Shown: positions 11,990-22,488 of the stretch, in pieces
Layout of the letters: the number at the start of each line of letters is the position of its first letter
Position numbering within the stretch: the first letter of the stretch is position 1
Origin: Panorpa germanica
Lineage: Eukaryota > Arthropoda > Insecta > Mecoptera > Panorpidae
Assembly: GCA_963678705.1 (NCBI GenBank)
Contig: OY783204.1
Span: 2,017,701-2,081,700, forward strand
DNA: 64,000 bases
Direction: 5' to 3'
Notes under the pieces: model-generated
What the model saw: only the letters and a program-made list of their open reading frames with translations
Database searches by the model: none
What the model was told of the DNA's origin: nothing
Position numbers and translations under genes: made by a program

Positions 11990-12665
11990 TCCAGGCATCG
12001 TACAAATAAAAAGGAAACTTAGAGGAAAAGTTTATTGGCCAAATATGGATCAAGAGGTAGAAGAGAGAGTAAGACGAGTACCAGAACCAATGACACGAAG
12101 AAAGCTACCTGTACGACCTTGGGAAGAAATTTCTGTAGATTTTAAGGGACCTGTCAAAACAGTAGAGCATCTAATGGTCATATATGATTACTATAGTAGA
12201 TTTATTGAAGTAACGATTATGAAAAAAATTTCAGCAGAAAAGACAATTGGAAATTTGGAAGAGAGAGAAGGAAAGAGGCTATTACACAAAGCCACAGAAA
12301 GTAATAGATAGAAAAAGAAGCCACATTACAACAAAAAATCATGAAGATGTCATAAAATCAAGAAATGCTTCACATTTCAAAGCATATATGGAACCATATA
12401 CACATATTGAGTCGGTTTTAGTAGCGCAGCAAGTACCTAAGATAAAAGGTGGGAAACTTTCTAGACGCATAAGAACGGCAAAGAGCAGACTAGTAGAGCA
12501 CCAAGATGAAGAAAACACCGATCAGGTCTCCTAATCAAGTAGTCTGGTTACACTGTCAACACCTGCTAGAAACAGGGAATTTGACATCGAGCAATTAGAT
12601 AGGTCGTCCTCAAGCCCATTCAGTACACCTAGGAAACGAGCAAAACAGGTATCAGTCAAGTTTTA
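11990..12665 (+). pseudogene. Ty3/Gypsy integrase and pol tail relic (plus strand)
   Basis: A frame from about 12003 shows the end of the integrase zinc-binding region (RGKVYWPNMDQEVEERV). The start of the catalytic core follows (PWEEISVDFKGP, IYDYYSRFIEV), with the first core Asp in VDFKGP. The core is then cut off near 12265. The next frame (to 12534) has the C-terminal segment DRKRSHITTKN, and a final frame ends with a stop at 12665 (STPRKRAKQV). The integrase core after its first third is deleted and frames shift, so it is inactive. Confidence 0.8.
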
Positions 12666-12814
12666 AGATAGCAAACGAACAAAAAATTTTGAAGTCAGTT
12701 TTATTTTATTTGTTCAGTTTCTGTCATAATTCTATGACATTTTGAAGACAATTTTGTTTAAGCATTTGCATTTTGCATTTTGAAAATGGTATTTTTAAAA
12801 AAAAGGCGGAAAGG

Positions 12815-12978
12815 TGTACACTATACTTTGATTAATGACATCATACAGATTAGAAAGCAAATTAGCAGTTTGTATAAATAAGACCAAAACATTGATAGTT
12901 AAGTTACAAACCTGTATATACAATGTAATGATGTGTCAAATAAATAAAAAGAAGATGTACGATGAATGTGCGTTAACA
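12815..12978 (+). repeat. Candidate 3' LTR of the 12.0-12.7 kb Gypsy relic
   Basis: A purine run ending GGCGGAAAGG (12797-12814) looks like a polypurine tract and is followed directly by TGTACACTATAC. A TATAAATA box lies near 12885 and AATAAA near 12941. The stretch ends GCGTTAACA at 12978, giving a TG...CA LTR of 164 bp. No second copy is present for comparison, so this is only an inference from position and signals. Confidence 0.4.
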
Positions 12979-13029
12979 TAAAAGTGTGTTTTAATTTAAT
13001 TGTCAAAATAATAATTAAACAAGGAAATA

Positions 13030-13690
13030 ATCAAATGTGCTTACAAACACTTTATCGTTTATTCTCTCTGTGATCTCGTACGGTCCGCTGTATGGAGTTT
13101 CCAATGAAACTTTTACATGGTCAGACCTGGCACACACATGCGGTAGAGTTATATCAATTTCTCAGCAGAAAGAGAAGTGATTTGTTGTGATGTGATATTG
13201 GGCGTATTTCTCTCATTATTTTTCGGTCTTTCTTGTGGGGCGAACTCTTGTGGGTTTGACGGTCTTGATGAGCAAAAAATTCATCTGGCACTCGTAGGGT
13301 GTTGTCATAGAGCATTTCCGCATGTGAGGCTTTGAGATCTTTTTTGAAACTTGTTCTCAGCCCTAGCATAACGGCAGGCAAGCTGTAAATCCATGGCGTT
13401 CCAGGTTTGCACATTGATAATGCTTTCAACAAACGGTACCACATTTCAATTATGTCATTTGAGGCTGATAGGTATGGTGTTGTTCTAACCTTTGTTGATC
13501 CGGTGAACCTGATGAGTGTTTTAAATAAAGCGGATTCAAACTATGCATCCCGATAGATTGTGATCATTAAAGGTGTTCCATAATGCGGTGCTATAGTGTA
13601 TGCTGTTATTTCCTTCATAGGTATAGCGACTAGCCAGAGGGAAAATGTTTTGATTATGGTTAAACAATACCGGAACCCATTTATCTCTGG
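13030..13690 (-). pseudogene. Ty3/Gypsy integrase core relic (minus strand)
   Basis: Read from high to low coordinates it shows FRYCLTIIKTFSLW near 13680 (start of the core), then the region before the second Asp with a stop codon near 13550. FESALFKTLIRFTGSTKVRT and ASNDIIEMWYRLLKA follow, with an Asp where the family normally has Gly beside the core Glu. LPAVMLGLRTSFKKDLKASH and the C-terminal PYSGPYEIT (about 13085) complete it. The order is intact but frameshifts and a stop break the frame. It is on the opposite strand to the 12-kb integrase relic and belongs to another family. Confidence 0.85.
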
Positions 13691-13835
13691 GTTTATAATG
13701 AAGACCCCCCCCCGAGAAAGAGAGTTGCTTCCATTTAGAGATGAACATTATTATGTAGATGTTACATCCTTAAAACAACCAGTTACAGTTTATTCTGAAA
13801 ATTATGAAAATGTAAAACCATTAGGCTGCAACTTT

Positions 13836-14172
13836 TGTACCCATATCCGCAGCAGGTCTCCAAGGTGAAGAGCCTCTAGTCGATAGAATAATGTAGGTAA
13901 GGGAAGTCGGCAAATTGGATCCGTAACTTCGGAATAAGGATTGGTTCTGAGGATCGGGGTGTGTTGGGCTGGCTCGGGAAATGGGTTGTGGCTAACGTGT
14001 CGGGCCTGTGCGAGGAGGACGACTCTCGTGGTCGCGATCTGAGTTTGGTCCCGTGCCTTGGCCTCCCATGGATCTTCCTTGCTGCGAGTCTTTTGATACT
14101 GATCTTTCGGGATCACACGATTGTTCTCGTCAGCCACCATTTAACGATCAACTCAGAACTGGCATGGACTAG

Positions 14173-14206
<34 letters not shown>

Positions 14207-14230
14207 CGATGACCCTAGCGGGTGTTGACG

Positions 14231-14267
<37 letters not shown>

Positions 14268-14268
14268 A

Positions 14269-14320
<52 letters not shown>
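13836..14320 (+). rRNA. 28S rRNA fragment, broken at the R2 target site
   Basis: About 485 bp closely matches arthropod 28S rRNA. It runs from the segment with CCGCAGCAGGTCTCCAAGG (13848) through GATCCGTAACTTCGG (13918), a variable GC-rich expansion (about 13960-14110), ATCAACTCAGAACTGGCATG (14147) and GGGAGTAACTATGACTCTCT, ending CTCTTA at 14320. The canonical continuation AAGGTAGCC is absent; a different sequence starts exactly where R2 retrotransposons insert. It is a detached rDNA piece, not a working rRNA gene. Confidence 0.92.
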
Positions 14321-15903
14321 TAATTATTGAAATGGTTCTGTTCAATGGTGAAAATCCGGCGGATATTGATATGAGAGATAGGGACTCATATCTCTTATAA
14401 TTTGTTGCCCTCATGTTTGTTAACACTGGCTGACTCGAAAGAGGGAAGCGATTGTATTAGTGGCATATACAGATACGGGGTGGGGTCCCATGTCTATCAT
14501 TTTTTGTTCCCTCTATGGCTCTCTGCACTGGCAAACAACGCGGCTTCACTAATCAAAATGGGTGTTTAAACAACATTACAATTTTTGAGGAAATAATCAA
14601 AGAGGCCAAACTATCAGCTGAAGTTGTTGTATGGGTTCTGGATGTGTCTAAAGCGTTCGATAGTGTGCCCCATGAAGCTATTTTCAAAGCGCTTAAGCGG
14701 CAGGGAGTACCTCCTATATTAATTGCCAGTATAGAGAATATGTATAAGGGAGCGTTCACCAACATTGCATGAACATCTTAAAAAGAGTCAAGCAAGGAGA
14801 CCCATTGTCTCCCCTTCTGTTCAATGCTGTGATTAATTCAGTATTTGATACCCTTGAAAGTACGAAATGCGAAAGTAAGTAGAAGATTATAAGCTCCATT
14901 GCAAGCAAGTAAAGGTATTAGCCTTCGCTGATGACATTTTACTCATAGGCAGTTGTGTAGAAGATTCCCAAGCACAACTGGATATCGCCTGCAATACATT
15001 AAGTGCACTAGGTCTAAAAATATCTGCCACCAAGTCATCAACGTTCCAAATAAAATGTTTGCCTGGAAAGACTTTTGGTATCGTCGACCCTGGTCTATTC
15101 GACTCCATAAGTAAATCGAAACTGCCTCACAACGAGTGTAACGATATTTTCAAATACCTGGGTATGCAGTTTACCCCCTGGGAGACATAAAGGCCGATAA
15201 AGTCTTCAAAGACTTAGTTAACAGCATTGAGAGGATACGCAGGTCAAGTTTAAACGCCCTCCAAAAGATTGATCTATTAAGAACATATATAATCAGTCAC
15301 TACACTTTTAGAACTTCAATTAGTCCACCGACATCTTCGCAATTACGTGAGATCGACCAAGCCATTCGTAGTATGGTTAAGAATGCTCTGCATCTACAAG
15401 ACGAGGTATCGACCGGTTTCTTCTATACTAGAGTGAAAGACGGCGGTCTGGGAGTTCCTAGATTAGCAGTTAGGAACAACTTCACAGTTTTGCGGAGTTA
15501 TGTCAAGTTGTACAATACGGATGACGAGGTTTTAAAGGGAATAACTACTAGTTGCAGATTTAGTAAAACAGGCGAACAAATGTGGGCTAACGTGGCCGTG
15601 TTCACTCGGTGAAGTTGACAAGGGTAAACTCGAGGCAAAACGTGAGGAACAGCGTAGATGGTGCTACCTATCGATGCAGGGTGTGGGAGCTAGTTGCTTA
15701 AAAAATAGTTCGATCGCAAACCGTTGGTTGAAAGATCCAACAAAGTTAGCGCCTAATAGGCTTAATGACGCGGTACGGCTGAGAACAAATACGTACGGCT
15801 GTAAGCTAGTACTTTCAAAGGAAGGAGGGTCGCCGGAAGTTTTGTGCGATGCGTGTAAAATCAAAGTGGAATCTCTGGGGAATATACTAGGGCAATGCTA
15901 CTA
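14321..15903 (+). pseudogene. R2-type non-LTR retrotransposon, 3'-truncated
   Basis: It follows directly on the 28S target site. 14321-14514 is unrecognised 5' sequence. The reverse transcriptase follows in broken frames: VVWVLDVSKAFDSV (14626-14667, catalytic Asp), RVKQGDPLSPLLFN (14782-14823), LAFADDILLIGS (14918-14953, catalytic Asp pair), YLGMQF, and the thumb (FFYTRVKDGGLGVPRL near 15420). From about 15613 comes the cysteine motif before the endonuclease (LCDACKIKVES...LGQC), where the expected His appears to be Asn. The N-terminal DNA-binding domains and the endonuclease core are missing. Confidence 0.88.
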
Positions 15904-16590
15904 ATATATATATATGTACATATATATGACTTTTTTTCGTACGACTAACGATTTTCAAGAAATACGTGAAAATTACTTCCTTTATTACAAATGCACGCGT
16001 ATCTAAATATCACTAAATCACGAAAAAAAAATCCATGTAATTTTTTTTTTTTTTTTGCAAAATATCTATTATATGCTATATACACAAAGCTTGTAGATCA
16101 TTTTTATCACTACCATTATATCACTGAATTTATATAAAATTGCACTGTATAGTAATGAAGTTGCTTATCAAAACCTCAAATATTCAATTATTTTTATTCA
16201 ATTCGTAATAACTTGAAATAGTCATTTTTGTCCTTTTAATAGTTAAATGGGTAAAATGGGTGTTACAAAACAAAATCTTCAATTCACATCAACCTTTTTC
16301 CCCCACATATATTTGCCAACCTTTACAATCACTGTTAAACAAGAGAAGTGCAAAAGAGATGCAGAAACATCAAAGCTATAGCAGCTGTTGCGTCGACCCA
16401 TAATGTTTCAATATAATGTCATGATGTAACACCAAAAATAAATATAAAATTACTTATTATATTATTTTAGTGTGTGAAAACTGATTATTATATTCATTGT
16501 TTAAAATTTGTTTGTCATTCGAAGTTTACTTTCGTTCTATAACGGCCACATTTACTTAGTTCTGTCATTTTGGGATTATTGATTTTATAA
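15904..16590. other. AT-rich stretch without gene
   Basis: A (TA)n tract at about 15903-15927 ends the R2 relic. Beyond it are homopolymer runs and no recognisable coding sequence. Confidence 0.5.
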
Positions 16591-16599
16591 TTAAGCAAA

Positions 16600-16925
16600 A
16601 AGATGAAAACTGTATTAAAATTGATAAGAAAAAGAACAAATTTTACTATATTTGTAGAAGACTCAGATTGCTAGATGCTAATACAACCATAGAGCTAGAA
16701 GCGTTGCAATAATAAAAAGATAATGGTACTAATTTAGATTATTTAAACAAATATCCATACGTAAAGAAAATATTTGTAAAATATAACACTTGTTCGCCAA
16801 GTTCTGCCCCGTAGAATGTCTGTATTTGTTTGGTGGAATGAGGATGAGACCTCATCGACGAAAAATGAATGATAAAATTGTTTGAACAAATAGTGGTATG
16901 AAAATCCGTAACATAAATAACATTT
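16600..16925 (+). pseudogene. hAT transposase C-terminal dimerisation domain relic
   Basis: In one frame from about 16725 the sequence reads LDYLNKYPYVKKIFVKYNT and then SPSSAP. After a frameshift it continues as GGMRMRPHRRKMNDKI. This is the order seen in the hATC dimerisation region at the end of hAT transposases (hydrophobic helix, conserved S-S-A-P, then the R-L-F-S-like block). Stops and frameshifts make it non-functional, and the catalytic part upstream is not recognisable. Confidence 0.7.
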
Positions 16926-17079
16926 GTATCATATGTAAATTCTCGTAGTTAACAAAGAAATATAAAATATAACATTTATATAAGTAATATAAAAAGTATT
17001 CTATTTTCTCAAATGTATTTTTAAAATACGTATTTTGCATTTTGTATTTAAATAATTTTGAATACTGTTTGTCAATATC

Positions 17080-17270
17080 TCTCATTACAATATATATCCA
17101 GTATAAAACTATTAAATTTTTAAAAGATTCTGTATTAGGCAAAGAAAATCTGTCATCTCTCATACCATAAAGTGATAATCCAACCTCCAATTTGAAATTT
17201 CAACTTAAACCATGAATATTGTCTATTTCTTAATTAAAAGTGGTAAATGACTATTACAAATGACGTCATA
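17080..17270 (-). repeat. Fragment related to the Merlin 5' terminal region
   Basis: This stretch aligns by eye with 40314-40530, which flanks the N-terminal coding part of the Merlin copy at 39.4-40.5 kb. Shared blocks are CCAGTATA, ATTAAATTTTTAAA, AAAATCTGTCA, TTTGAAATTTCAACTT and TTAATTAAAAGTGGTAAA. No transposase is attached. It is probably a truncated or MITE-like derivative. Confidence 0.6.
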
Positions 17271-18205
17271 ATACAAAAATGATAATTAAAATAGAAACTG
17301 AATCAGGGTTCTAAAGAAAATTAATATACTAAATCATGAACGAAATAAAACAGCAACAGATGTGCAACCACATTAACATAAATATCAGAAATCAAATAGA
17401 TTATTACAGGAACAAAAATTAAAGAAAATTGGCACGATACATTACTTATAAGTTCTCCATGTTGATAATAGAACTCAATCTATTCATATCATCTACATTT
17501 TTCTACAAGTATCACAACTCGCTTATATTAAAATAACCATATGGATTTTTAATTACTCAAATCCATTTTACCAAAGTTAAAACTCTATTATTAGTCTATT
17601 ATTTTAATAAATTTTGACTATGAGCTGATAAGTACGACCGGTACGACCGTGTCTCAGCCATATTGTCAGCCATATTACAGATTACTCTGAACATTACTGG
17701 CCACGTGGCGGTAGCCTGACGTTACCAAGCGGTTACCGAACGTACAAATGATGCGGTTCGAAACAAACCACTGACACAATAAACTGTTTATTGTACGAAC
17801 CCTTGACATTTGAATAAACGGATAAAGCGGTAAATTCAAATCATTACAAATAGTATAATTTCTTCATTGCACAATAAAAGTAATAAGAGCAAACCTGTGT
17901 AACATTTTATTGCGCATCTATTATTGCGTATTATTTTAGAAAATCTAGAAATATATATTTTCACATAAAAAATTAGAGCTTTAATTATTGGTTGGCCATA
18001 ACTTTTACAAAAAATAAAGACCATCCGATTTGGATTCGATTACTTTTTATTAAATATAAAAGAAAATCTACTTTCTTATCAATTATGGAAACATCGTGAA
18101 AAAACGTGAACAGGCATTGTAAATGTTTTAAAAAATAGTAAATGCTTTAGCCGGTGCTCGTGGCTCATACCGAAGCACCCAGGTGAATCACAGATCAAAT
18201 AACTT
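17271..18205. other. No gene seen
   Basis: AT-rich sequence with one GC-richer patch at 17620-17820 that has a short duplication (GTACGACCG twice, CAGCCATATT twice). No protein or element signature was recognised. Confidence 0.45.
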
Positions 18206-19160
18206 TTTATTTATTTATTTAGCCTTGACATTTAAACATCATAGCCACCATCAACTGTTTTTAATATACAATTTTATATGAAATTAATAATTCTATTTTA
18301 CAATTTCCTAAATATTTAAATAATTCTCTAATTATTCACTTAACCAAAATGAAGTATTAACAGGAAAAGTTTAAATCATATCTAATATTTCACTATTAAA
18401 TTTTGATCTTAGTTCACTATAATTTTTGCACTCAAATATGATATGACAAAAAGTTCCTTATTCCCACATTGGCATCTATATCGTTAGATTTAATATTATT
18501 TTTATAAAGGTGAGGTGGGGTTTTTACAATGATAACTTTTGATTCTTATTATAGTTGATATAATTTTGTGGGACCCATTTCTGAACCATCTTTTCTTAAA
18601 TATTGATATAATAATCACTTCCTTTTAGCTGAGTTTTGTTGATGAAATCTTGGTTTCTCAAATTGAACTTCAATTTTTTTATTATATTAAAAATTTCATA
18701 TGTAGGAAATTTCACTTTCATATCAATTTCTAAATTTATAGATTCCTTTGCAATTTCGTTTCCTCTTATTTCACAATGTCCTGGTATGCACACAAATTTT
18801 ATGGTATAAGTTTTAGTAATTAAATTGAAAAAGAGCTCCTTAATTTTACATGTCAAAATATCATTATTTGATTTGTGATCATTGGAATTTAAATTTTTAA
18901 AACCACTTAAGAAATCCGTTATTATTTTAATTTTATTATTATTCATATTGTCATTAATTTCCAATGCTTTTAATATTGCTGATTTTTCACCAGAATAAGA
19001 GCAAACTTGGTTATTTAATTTAAATTAACATAAAGCGAATTTATTTGATCATATACAGCAAATTCTGTTTCATTTTTTTTCAATCAAATCAATGGATGCA
19101 TCTGTGTATATTACTTTTGTAATATTTGTCTTAAATTGATGCATTATTAATTTTTTTTTT
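18206..19160 (-). pseudogene. I-type LINE 3' part with RNase H domain, relic
   Basis: On the minus strand: VIYTDAS near 19125 (first RNase H Asp), GEKSAILKALEIND near 18985 (Glu block), IKIITDFLSGFKNL (Asp block), and IKFVCIPGHCEIRGNEIAKE near 18790 (His and final Asp/Glu block). This is the RNase H domain at the end of ORF2 in I-clade elements. A decayed cysteine-rich tail lies near 18450. The 3' end is a TAAA-type repeat at about 18206-18225 (read on minus), as in I elements. At least two frameshifts; the reverse transcriptase is lost upstream. Confidence 0.8.
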
Positions 19161-19161
19161 C

Positions 19162-20554
19162 AATGGGCTTGTGTCCTCATTTTTTAGTGGTTGATTTTTC
19201 AATTGTTGATTGAAATTGATGTTAATAAATGTGTATTGACGTGTCTATTTTATTAAATATCTAAATATTGACGAAGATATAGCAATTAAAAGTTTGAATT
19301 ATAGTTTTAGCGCTAGAAATGGTCGGCCATATTTGTATGACGTGAAATGCATTTTAACGTCAGTTATTTGTTGAGTAGGTCGGTGCTGTGGTAATGTTTT
19401 GTAGCTGTTGGTAGTCATAATAAGCAAATCAAGTCAAAGAATAATAATTTTTTATTTTATTTAACCCTGTTACGACAGACATAATATTGGAATTTTATTG
19501 TTCCTCGAAATAGTTGTAAATAATATTTGATATTTTGATATATAAATACATATAGCAGAGATTTATGAGCTGTAAGGTTGGTAACCTTACACAAGGAGTG
19601 TGATGTCCCCTTAATAATTACAGAGACAAAATGACTTTTTTAATTGTTAATATCTCCTAACATATAAGGAGTTATTAATAAATAATTGAACATTTGAGGT
19701 TCTAGTAACCCACTTTATCAATATATAGTACACTTTTATAGAAATTAAGGCATAGGACACAAGCCCATTGTGTTGAGTTATAGTAACAATGCGGACGTTC
19801 CTTTCCGTTCTTCAAATATTCAATAATTAATTTAATAATTTTTAACAACTATTGTTCGTTATGCTATAATGAATAATAGATTCATAACCAAAACAATAAG
19901 AAAGTATTCTTAAAATATTTAATAATAGTAGTTAAAAATATTTTCAATTATTTATTTAATTTAAGATAGATCTTACGAAATAATCTCTAAAACATCAAAA
20001 CCAACAGTTAAGGGTGGTCAGTGTGTCCAGTAATTAACAGGCGTTACACTGACCAAAGAATGCCAAACATGATGCGATCACCCAAGAAAACCATCCAATA
20101 AAATGTAAGTTTTAGCGTCAAGAAAAGTAGCTTGCTAGGAAGGCTTACGCAAGTGGAACCAAACATCCTGCCCTTAAATAAAAAATCCGAGGCAAATCCA
20201 ATGGATGCATCAAATACATCCATTAGGAAAATAATAGCTACTGAAGGATTCAACGTTGTACACATTCCAAATGCATGTGACATCACAACCGCTGCCAACC
20301 TTACAGATCATAAATGTCTGCCGTAACAGGGTTAAATAAAATAAAAACTTATTATTCTTTGACTTTACTTAATTATTTCGACTACCAACAGCTACAAAAT
20401 ATTACCACAGCACTGACCTATTCAACAAGTAACTGACGTTAAAATGCATTTCACGTCATACAAATATGGCCGACCGTTAATAAATATTTATTAACATCAA
20501 TTTCAATCAACAATTGAAAAATCGACCACTAAAAAATGAGGACACAAGCCCATT
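19162..20554. mobile_element. MITE-like DNA transposon with long inverted repeats
   Basis: The ends are inverted: AATGGGCTTGTGTCCTCATT at 19162 and its complement ending at 20554. Similarity continues inward for about 270-430 bp; shared blocks include GGCCATATTTGTATGACGT, AACGTCAGTTA, and TTTAACCCTGTTACG. The right arm lacks about 80 bp. Inside, 19610-19769 carries a further end of the same family (ATAGGACACAAGCCCATT). The termini match the transposon at 45.0-47.65 kb. The frame at 20132-20326 was not recognised. Confidence 0.75.
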
Positions 20555-20714
20555 TAAATAAAATAATAGAAAAGTCCGGCCTTTAGAACTTTTAAGTTAT
20601 CACTAAGAACCTCCTCACATGAGACGAATGTTTGTAAACCTTAGCCCCGAAGAGAATGTGATTACAACTGTTATTAGTGAGAGATCGAGGAAAGGCACAC
20701 GAATCGGTTGATTG

Positions 20715-20945
20715 CAACCCAGTAAACATTTTGGAGTAAATTCTACTTAATTTCTATTACATATCATGAATTTTTTGTCTGGAACGTGTTCGTTTTCTAT
20801 TCAGTCGTTCATAGGAAAATCCCTTTTTATGAGCTACTGAATTAAACTGCTGAATTAAAAGCGGAGTCGGTTTATGATTTATGACCGGAGTTATAAACTT
20901 GAAACTAGCAGGGGTATAAAACTTAATGGAATTCTACTTTTTAGA
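20715..20945 (-). repeat. Dispersed repeat, copy 1
   Basis: On the minus strand this matches 31225-31470: both contain TAGCTCATAAAAA, CATATGAACGACTG or its variant, AGTTTACTGGG, and a flanking AAACCGGAGT-like block. It is a non-coding interspersed repeat of unknown type. Confidence 0.6.
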
Positions 20946-20972
20946 GTCTACAAAATATAAATATTTAAATGA

Positions 20973-21918
20973 AGAAATAAATAGATGTAATCTTTAGTAC
21001 GGATCGTGATTTTTTTAATGAATATTATTCATCTTCAACAATACTCGTTATATTAGTTTTTTACATTGCTTTGGTGATTCAAAAATCCACCATCGGCAGG
21101 TCTGCGTTAGGTTTAAAACCTCTGTCTTACCATCGCTAGATTCTATCTTCGTTTATATACATTATATTCGGGGATTGAGGGAGATAGTGTCTGTCTATTA
21201 CCATTAAAGAAATATTTGTTGAAAAAGGATAGCATATACTTTAAGCATACTGTCCTGAACGAAATACTTTACAAGTATACAAGTGTAACGGTGAAAAATA
21301 TATTTTACTTGTCTAACCGCATCTCGTTTCTCTCTCACTTTGGAATAAATGAGATGAAAGTGAACTTAAGAAAAATATATCCATGTGGGAAAGAAACAGA
21401 AATACTTAATGAAAGATGTTGGAAAAAGAAAGAATATTATTATGAAAAAGTAACACAAAATCTGTGACAGGTAGAGAACTTGTAAAGCGTTAGAATAGAA
21501 TTGTACGAGTGACTCGAACTTCACCAAATAGGGCACTTCACCAAATTGTTTACTGGGAAACTAAACACGAAACGAAGTTTTCAACGAAAACGAGCACGAG
21601 CTATGTCGAGCCGTGTATCGTGACTCTATAGAATTTTTAACAATAGCAAAACAGGGTATTCTTTTGTGTTATATTTGATTGTATGTATGTATTTAAATAT
21701 TTTTCAATAGTATTCGTAAACATCTCTGTTGATGAAACCAACAATCCCCTGCGACCGAGAAATATAGTCGCTGAATATATGCTCAAAACCAGTTTAAAAT
21801 CAGTTTAGTTACGTTCGTGCCGTGTGTTTTATCTCACTCGTATACACGTTCGTTCTCTCACTAAGAACTCAGTTCTATTCTCTTTCGATTCGGGTAGATT
21901 CGGGGCTAAGTTTTGCAA
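20973..21918 (+). repeat. Left arm of a 946-bp inverted repeat
   Basis: Starting AGAAATAAATAGATGTAATC and ending CTAAGTTTTGCAA, this segment recurs in reverse orientation at 25306-26251 with the same length and only a few differences. An 83-codon frame (21216-21467) encodes the same peptide in both arms, but it resembles no family known to me and may be chance. The near-identity implies a recent duplication, gene conversion, or a single element with very long terminal inverted repeats. Confidence 0.9.
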
Positions 21919-22383
21919 CCAGTCGCTCCATGTGCACAGGGCCTTATGTGCGGAGGACCATATTATTAAACGCTCACTATGGCAAACACAGTAATAAAAT
22001 TTGTTACTACGCACAATGTGGTACGCGTCACGCAGAAACTGACAAGCGCGCGGTTCTCCATGGTTTGTGATTGTCGTTGTCTTAAACGGGGGAATTCCGC
22101 AATAACTGATGTTTATTGACACGTGTCGTGGATGTGTTGCCAACTTTTGGGCGGCCGCTTAACCCGGAGAAACAAAGAGTTTCCTTTTTTGACCTTTGTA
22201 ATTTTTGAAGTGAAAACTTCTTTAGGCACGTTGTGCACTTTTTTATGATATGATTTTTTACTCGGGGGAGTACGGCTTAAAAGTTTGAGTGAGATTGTGA
22301 ATAACATTTTACGAATTTTTGCTTACACACGTTTGGGGCCCCGTATCATTAATACGGCTGATACGGCGGTAGCTACGCCCCTG
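21919..22383. other. Spacer ending in a hAT-like terminus
   Basis: No coding sequence is recognised. The right edge, read on the minus strand, is CAGGGGCGTAGCTACCGCC (22383 to 22365), which resembles the CAG-starting terminal repeats of hAT transposons. No matching left end was found, so it is probably a fragment. Confidence 0.35.
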
Positions 22384-22488
22384 TAAGGTATGTACATTTG
22401 CAAATACGAAGTATGTTTTCATATTTTTTATTTTAGTATATTTAATACTTTGACAGTAAAAAATTATAGGTTAGGATTATTTGAGATA

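Noticed and set aside
13596-14140. Open frames on both strands of 90-112 codons
   Set aside because: They lie over the antisense of the Gypsy integrase relic and over 28S rRNA sequence, which explains their openness and GC content.
16852-17190. 112-codon minus-strand frame
   Set aside because: Composed of AT-rich low-complexity residues, overlaps the hAT and Merlin-related relics, and shows no recognisable motif.
20132-20326. 64-codon frame with a normal-looking amino-acid composition inside the MITE
   Set aside because: Lies between the inverted repeats, no family recognised, and the opposite strand is equally open; not enough to call a gene.
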